The notes under the pieces were generated by a model. It saw nothing but the letters and a program-made list of their open reading frames with translations. It was not told the origin of the DNA and made no database searches. The position numbers and the translations under genes are program-made. This document shows, in pieces, positions 60,344-64,000 of a DNA stretch of 64,000 nt. How positions within the stretch are numbered: the stretch's first letter is position 1; each line of letters starts with the position of its first letter. This stretch comes from Mycobacterium hubeiense (GTDB taxonomy: Bacteria > Actinomycetota > Actinomycetes > Mycobacteriales > Mycobacteriaceae): NCBI RefSeq assembly GCF_002838065.1, contig NZ_PIZU01000005.1, forward strand, positions 62,001-126,000, given 5' to 3'.

Positions 60344-61675
60344 ATGAAGATCTCGCTGTTCTACGAATTCCCGCTGCCGCGGCCGTGGAGTGAAGACGAC
60401 GAGCGCCAGCTGTTCCAGGACGGTCTGGACGAGGTGGAGCTCGCCGACAAGGCCGGCTTCTCGACGGTGTGGCTGACCGAGCATCATTTCCTTGAGGAGT
60501 ACTGCCACTCCACCGCGCCGGAGATCTTCTTATCCGCGGCGAGCCAGCGCACCAAGAACATTCGGCTCGGGTTCGGGATCATGCACCTGCCTCCAGTGGT
60601 CAATCACCCAGCTCGCGTCGCCGAGCGCATCGCCACCCTGGATCTCATTTCGAACGGTCGCGTCGAATTCGGCACCGGGGAATCATCGTCCGTCGGCGAG
60701 CTCGGCGGTTTCGGCGTAGACCCCGCAGACAAGCGCGCCATGTGGGAAGAGGCGCTGGAGGTTTCGATCCGCTGTATGACCGAAGAGCCGTTCACCGGCT
60801 TCAAGGGCCAGCACGTCGAGATGCCGCCGCGCAACGTCGTTCCCAAACCGCTGCAGAAGCCGCACCCGCCGGTGTGGGTGGCGTGTACCCGGCCGGCATC
60901 GGTGTCGATGGCGGCACAGAAGGGCCTGGGCGCGTTGAGCTTTGCCTACACCGGTCCCGGCCCGCTGGCCGAACGGGTGAACGGCTACTACAAGGAATTC
61001 GAAGAGAACGGCGTGCCCGTCACTCCGAAGATGAACCCGAACATCCTCGCCATCGGCGGCGATCTGTCGATGATGGTGGCGCCCACCGACGAGCAGGCCA
61101 TCGAGCGGCTCGGGATGGGCGGCGGATTCTTCGCATTCGGCATCATGCACTACTACATGACCGGCATGCACACACCCGGGCGCACCGGTGTCTGGGAGCG
61201 ACATCTCGAGGAGATCAAGAAGGATCCGAGCATTGTCTACGGCCCCGGCCGCGGGCCGATCGGCAGCCCGGCCACGGTACGGGAATTCCTGCGGGGCTAC
61301 GAGGAAAGCGGTGTGGACGAACTGATCCTGCTACTCACCCCGCGCAGTCACGAAGCCACGATGGAGTCGATCGAGTTGATGGGCAAGGAGGTTCTGCCCG
61401 AATTCATCGAGCGCGACGAGATAGCGGTCGCCGAGAAGGCCAAGCGGTTGGAGCCGGTCATCGAGAAGGTCGAAGCTCGCCGGCCGCCGTCGAATGCGCC
61501 GGTGTTCGACGAGACCTACGCGTTCGGCGGTCTGCCTACCGGCCGGGAGAACTACACCGCCAACGAAGTGTCGCTGGCGATGGAGGAGATGAACGCGGGC
61601 ATCGAGGAGGCAGCAAAGAAGCTCAAGTCGGGCGAAGGGTGGACGAGCCGGAATCCTGCCGCAGACAAGCGATGA
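60344..61675 (+). CDS. LLM-class flavin/F420-dependent oxidoreductase
   Basis: A 443-aa luciferase-like protein, longer than usual through a C-terminal extension (about residues 350-443). N-terminus MKISLFYEFPLPRPW, STVWLTEHHFLEEYC, LGFGIMHLPPVVNHPARVAE and GRVEFGTGESSSVGELGG are typical of the flavin-utilising monooxygenase group. GGAGGTAAC precedes the ATG at 60344. Its stop overlaps the SDR start (ATGA). Confidence 0.88.
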   Translation: MKISLFYEFPLPRPWSEDDERQLFQDGLDEVELADKAGFSTVWLTEHHFLEEYCHSTAPEIFLSAASQRTKNIRLGFGIMHLPPVVNHPARVAERIATLDLISNGRVEFGTGESSSVGELGGFGVDPADKRAMWEEALEVSIRCMTEEPFTGFKGQHVEMPPRNVVPKPLQKPHPPVWVACTRPASVSMAAQKGLGALSFAYTGPGPLAERVNGYYKEFEENGVPVTPKMNPNILAIGGDLSMMVAPTDEQAIERLGMGGGFFAFGIMHYYMTGMHTPGRTGVWERHLEEIKKDPSIVYGPGRGPIGSPATVREFLRGYEESGVDELILLLTPRSHEATMESIELMGKEVLPEFIERDEIAVAEKAKRLEPVIEKVEARRPPSNAPVFDETYAFGGLPTGRENYTANEVSLAMEEMNAGIEEAAKKLKSGEGWTSRNPAADKR

Positions 61676-62481
61676 GCCAACTCTGGCGTTACGACGGTCG
61701 GCGCGTGGTCGTCACGGGCTGCTCGTCGGGCATCGGTGAGCAGGTCGCCCGCCAGGCCGTAGAACTCGGTGCGGAGGTGCTCGGGCTCGACATCCGGCCG
61801 CCGGCGGTGAACGTCGATGAGTTCGTCGCACTGGATCTCTCGGATCCGGCATCGATCGACGCCGCCGCACGCTCGATCACCGGTCAGATCGACGCCCTGT
61901 TCAACGTCGCGGGCGTGTCGTCGGGCATCGGCGATCCGCTGCGGGTGGTCACCATCAACTTCCTGGGCACCCGGCAGTTCACCGAGGCGCTGGTGCCGGC
62001 GATGCCGCCCGGTTCGGCGATCGCCAACGTATCGTCGTTGGCGGCCTCGGCCTATCGGGAAAACGCCGCCGTCACCGCGGGATTGCTGGAAACTACGACG
62101 ATGGACGAGGGCATCGAGTGGTGCCGGCGCAACCCGAAAGCGGTCGCTGACGGCGGCGGTTACCGGCTGTCCAAGGAAGCGATCATCCTCTACGGGATGG
62201 TCAACGTCTCGGCGCTGGGCGCCAAGGGAATCCGCATCAACTGCACCGCACCCGGGGTGACCGACACCCCGATCCTGGACCAGCTGCGACAGGCGTACGG
62301 TCAGGAGTTCCTCGACTCATTCCGCACGCCGTTGGGCCGCGCCGCCGAACCCGATGAACAGGCCAGCGTGTTGATCTTCCTCAACAGCCGGGCCGCCAGT
62401 TACATCACCGGCCAGGTGATCTGGGTGGACGGCGGCACGATCGGCGACACCGATCTGGCCGCAGCGTTGCCGCGACGATGA
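61672..62481 (+). CDS. SDR family oxidoreductase, 3-alpha-hydroxysteroid dehydrogenase/coniferyl alcohol dehydrogenase-like
   Basis: A 269-aa SDR. VVVTGCSSGIGEQVARQA at the N-terminus, FNVAGVSSGIG, catalytic Ser in NVSSLAAS, and YRLSKEAIILY with a long insert between Ser and Tyr. That insert and the short cofactor half are typical of the Comamonas 3-alpha-HSD/carbonyl reductase group. It would interconvert an alcohol and a 3-ketone, the substrate form KstD needs. ATG at 61672. Confidence 0.88.
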   Translation: MSQLWRYDGRRVVVTGCSSGIGEQVARQAVELGAEVLGLDIRPPAVNVDEFVALDLSDPASIDAAARSITGQIDALFNVAGVSSGIGDPLRVVTINFLGTRQFTEALVPAMPPGSAIANVSSLAASAYRENAAVTAGLLETTTMDEGIEWCRRNPKAVADGGGYRLSKEAIILYGMVNVSALGAKGIRINCTAPGVTDTPILDQLRQAYGQEFLDSFRTPLGRAAEPDEQASVLIFLNSRAASYITGQVIWVDGGTIGDTDLAAALPRR

Positions 62482-62497
62482 ACAGAAGAGGCGAATC

Positions 62498-63487
62498 ATG
62501 GCCAGTATGAGCGACTTCCGGCGGGTTGCCGACGACGTTCGCAACTGGGGCCGCTGGGGCGAGGCCGATGAACTCGGCACTCTGAATTTCATCACCACCG
62601 AAAAGGTCGCCGAGGCGGCCAGTTTGGTCAAACACGGCAAAGTGTTTCCGCTCGGTGTGGATTTCGGTTCGTCGGGGCCGCAGGGCGCGTTTCACTTCCG
62701 GCAGAACCCGATGCACGTGATGACGATCGACGGCGGTGACGCTTCGACGCTGCTCGAGTACGGGCCCACGTGGTTGAAGAACCCAGCGGCCGCCCAGCTG
62801 AGCGAATACTTCGAAAACGGCCCGATGCGCTTCAACGACGACGTGATCATCATGCCGTTGCAGGCCGCCACCCAATGGGACGCCCTGTCGCACGTGTACT
62901 ACGAGGATTATCTGTACAACGGGTTTCCCGCCGCTTCGGTGACGAGCATGGGCGCGTTTCACTGCGGCATCGACAAGGTGGACAGCAAAGGCATCACGTC
63001 GCGCGGTGTGCTGCTGGACATCGTGCGCCTGCGCGGCGTGGTGACCTTCTGTGCGCTCGGCGACCCGATCACCCCGGCGGAACTTGACGAAGCCGCCCGC
63101 TCACAGGGCGTGACCATCCGGCGCGGAGACATCGTGCTCGTCCGGACAGGCTGGTGGGCACGATTTTTGGAGACCGGCAACGGGGGCGAGCCCGGCGCCG
63201 GCCTGGACTGGACCTGCGCGTCGTGGCTGCACGATCACGAGGTCGCCGCCGTGGCCGCCGACAACCTGATGGTCGAGGACCCGGTGTCCGGAGTCGAGGG
63301 AGCCTTCCTGCCCATGCACATGCTCTGCCTTCGGGATATGGGCCTGATGCTCGGCGAGTACTGGGACCTCACGGAGCTGGCGGCGGACTGCGCCGCCGAC
63401 GGCGTCTACGAATTTCAGCTCATCGCACCGCCGTTGCGGGTGACCGGCGCGGTGGGATCACCGGTGAATCCGATTGCAATCAAGTAG
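62498..63487 (+). CDS. Cyclase family protein (KynB-like metal hydrolase fold)
   Basis: A 329-aa protein of the cyclase/arylformamidase-like family. The usual HXGTHXDXPXH metal motif is represented by LQAATQWDALSH (about residues 119-130), where the first His is Gln, and DIVRLRGV/GDIVLVRTGWWARF strands follow. Larger members like this one occur in steroid and aromatic clusters and may hydrolyse lactone or ring-opened intermediates. ATG at 62498 after GAGGCGAATC. Same strand and 16 bp from the SDR gene. Confidence 0.83.
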   Translation: MASMSDFRRVADDVRNWGRWGEADELGTLNFITTEKVAEAASLVKHGKVFPLGVDFGSSGPQGAFHFRQNPMHVMTIDGGDASTLLEYGPTWLKNPAAAQLSEYFENGPMRFNDDVIIMPLQAATQWDALSHVYYEDYLYNGFPAASVTSMGAFHCGIDKVDSKGITSRGVLLDIVRLRGVVTFCALGDPITPAELDEAARSQGVTIRRGDIVLVRTGWWARFLETGNGGEPGAGLDWTCASWLHDHEVAAVAADNLMVEDPVSGVEGAFLPMHMLCLRDMGLMLGEYWDLTELAADCAADGVYEFQLIAPPLRVTGAVGSPVNPIAIK

Positions 63488-63493
63488 GTATAG

Positions 63494-64000
63494 ATGACAG
63501 TGAGTACAGCGACCGGTGGACGTCCGCTCGTCGTCGGCCTCGGCGGAACATTGCGCGCCAACTCGTCGACCGAACGCGCACTGCGGTACTGCCTGGCAGC
63601 GGTGGAACGACAGGGCGGACGCACGCGGATGTTCGCGGGCGAAGACCTCGACCTGCCGATGTACGCGCCGCACCAATTGGAACGCACGCCAAAGGCTCTC
63701 GAGTTGGTCGGTGCGCTGCGCGAGGCCGATGCGGTGGTCGTCGGCTCGCCGGGATACCACGGTGCGATATCCGGACTGGTCAAGAACGCCCTCGACTACA
63801 TCGAGGATCTGCGCGAGGATCCGCGGGTGTACCTGGACAACACACCCTGGGGCTGCATCAGCTGCGCCTACGGGTGGCAGGCGGCAGTGGGCACACTCGG
63901 GCAGCTCCGCGTCATCGGCCATGCGTTGCGGGCCTGGCCGACGCCGCTGGGCGTCGCGATCAACTCTGCTGACCAGATCTGGGACAGCTCAGGAGAATTG
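63494..64000 (+). CDS. NADPH-dependent FMN reductase family protein (cut by window end)
   Basis: At least 169 residues, open at the window edge. N-terminal VVGLGGTLRANSSTERAL is the flavodoxin-like phosphate loop, and VVVGSPGYHGAISGLVKNAL with DYIEDL is the FMN-binding signature. It probably supplies reduced flavin to a monooxygenase in the operon, such as the LLM protein at 60344. ATG at 63494, 6 bp after the cyclase stop. Confidence 0.88.
   Translation, partial: MTVSTATGGRPLVVGLGGTLRANSSTERALRYCLAAVERQGGRTRMFAGEDLDLPMYAPHQLERTPKALELVGALREADAVVVGSPGYHGAISGLVKNALDYIEDLREDPRVYLDNTPWGCISCAYGWQAAVGTLGQLRVIGHALRAWPTPLGVAINSADQIWDSSGEL

Noticed and set aside
1..64000. CRISPR arrays, insertion sequences or prophage genes
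   Set aside because: No regularly spaced direct repeats, transposase, integrase or phage structural motifs were found on either strand.

Overview
The window looks like chromosomal DNA of a rapidly growing Mycobacterium (Mycolicibacterium type). The base composition is high-GC. The first 3 kb keeps the gene order of the M. tuberculosis Rv1339-Rv1343c block: cyclic-nucleotide phosphodiesterase-like MBL protein, rph, rdgB, a DUF3817 membrane protein and an LprD-like protein. After that comes a tRNA-Leu(UAG), and everything downstream is accessory: a VapBC26-like toxin-antitoxin pair, then about 60 kb of catabolic genes. These are P450s, Rieske proteins, acyl-CoA ligases, acyl-CoA dehydrogenases, SDRs, F420-type (LLM) oxidoreductases, CoA-transferases and a B12-dependent acyl-CoA mutase. 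I see no transposase, prophage or CRISPR array.

Layout. 0-3.4 kb: conserved housekeeping block and tRNA. 3.4-10.3 kb: vapBC, a methyltransferase, several decayed genes, a membrane gene pair (35-aa peptide plus AveC-like protein), an adenylate/guanylate cyclase and a FadD17-like ligase. 10.3-28.1 kb: catabolic cluster 1. It holds an ADH-P450 operon, a Rieske ferredoxin with two amidohydrolases, GntR-SDR, a fused CoA-transferase, a broken P450, an operon of Rieske oxygenase, CoA ligase, NTF2-like and two MaoC-like proteins, an ALDH and an AttH/CrtC-like protein. 28.1-33.4 kb: small regulatory units (HxlR, SRPBCC plus LLM, TetR with SDR). 33.4-48.4 kb: catabolic cluster 2, with CoA ligases, SDRs, the split B12 mutase, LLM oxidoreductase, CoA-transferase, 2Fe-2S ferredoxin, a two-gene acyl-CoA dehydrogenase, enoyl-CoA hydratase, thiolase and a MeaB-type GTPase. 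48.5-51.5 kb: a TetR gene divergent from four membrane genes, two of them related to cytochrome oxidase subunits III and IV. 51.5-64 kb: an IclR-KstD(broken)-phosphotransferase operon divergent from a meta-cleavage operon (hydrolase, MhpA-like, MhpB-like, KstD-like, LLM, SDR, cyclase, FMN reductase).

How it may work together (inference). CoA ligases, acyl-CoA dehydrogenases, hydratases, SDRs, thiolase and the mutase would shorten side chains. KstD-like flavoproteins could desaturate an alicyclic 3-keto ring towards a phenol. The MhpA/MhpB/hydrolase trio would hydroxylate, cleave and hydrolyse the resulting aromatic ring. The natural substrate cannot be read from the sequence; a steroid, terpenoid or other alicyclic acid would fit.

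Two sets of divergent promoters carry shared, apparently uncharacterised operator-like motifs. A CTA-N12-TAG element, twice embedded in a nearly identical 37-bp promoter, marks cluster 1. A GAGAAT-N3-ATTCTC element marks cluster 2 and the meta-cleavage region. Gene decay is frequent: a KstD-like gene, two P450 genes, two NTF2-like genes, a VOC gene, an HxlR fragment and a PIN fragment are broken or truncated.
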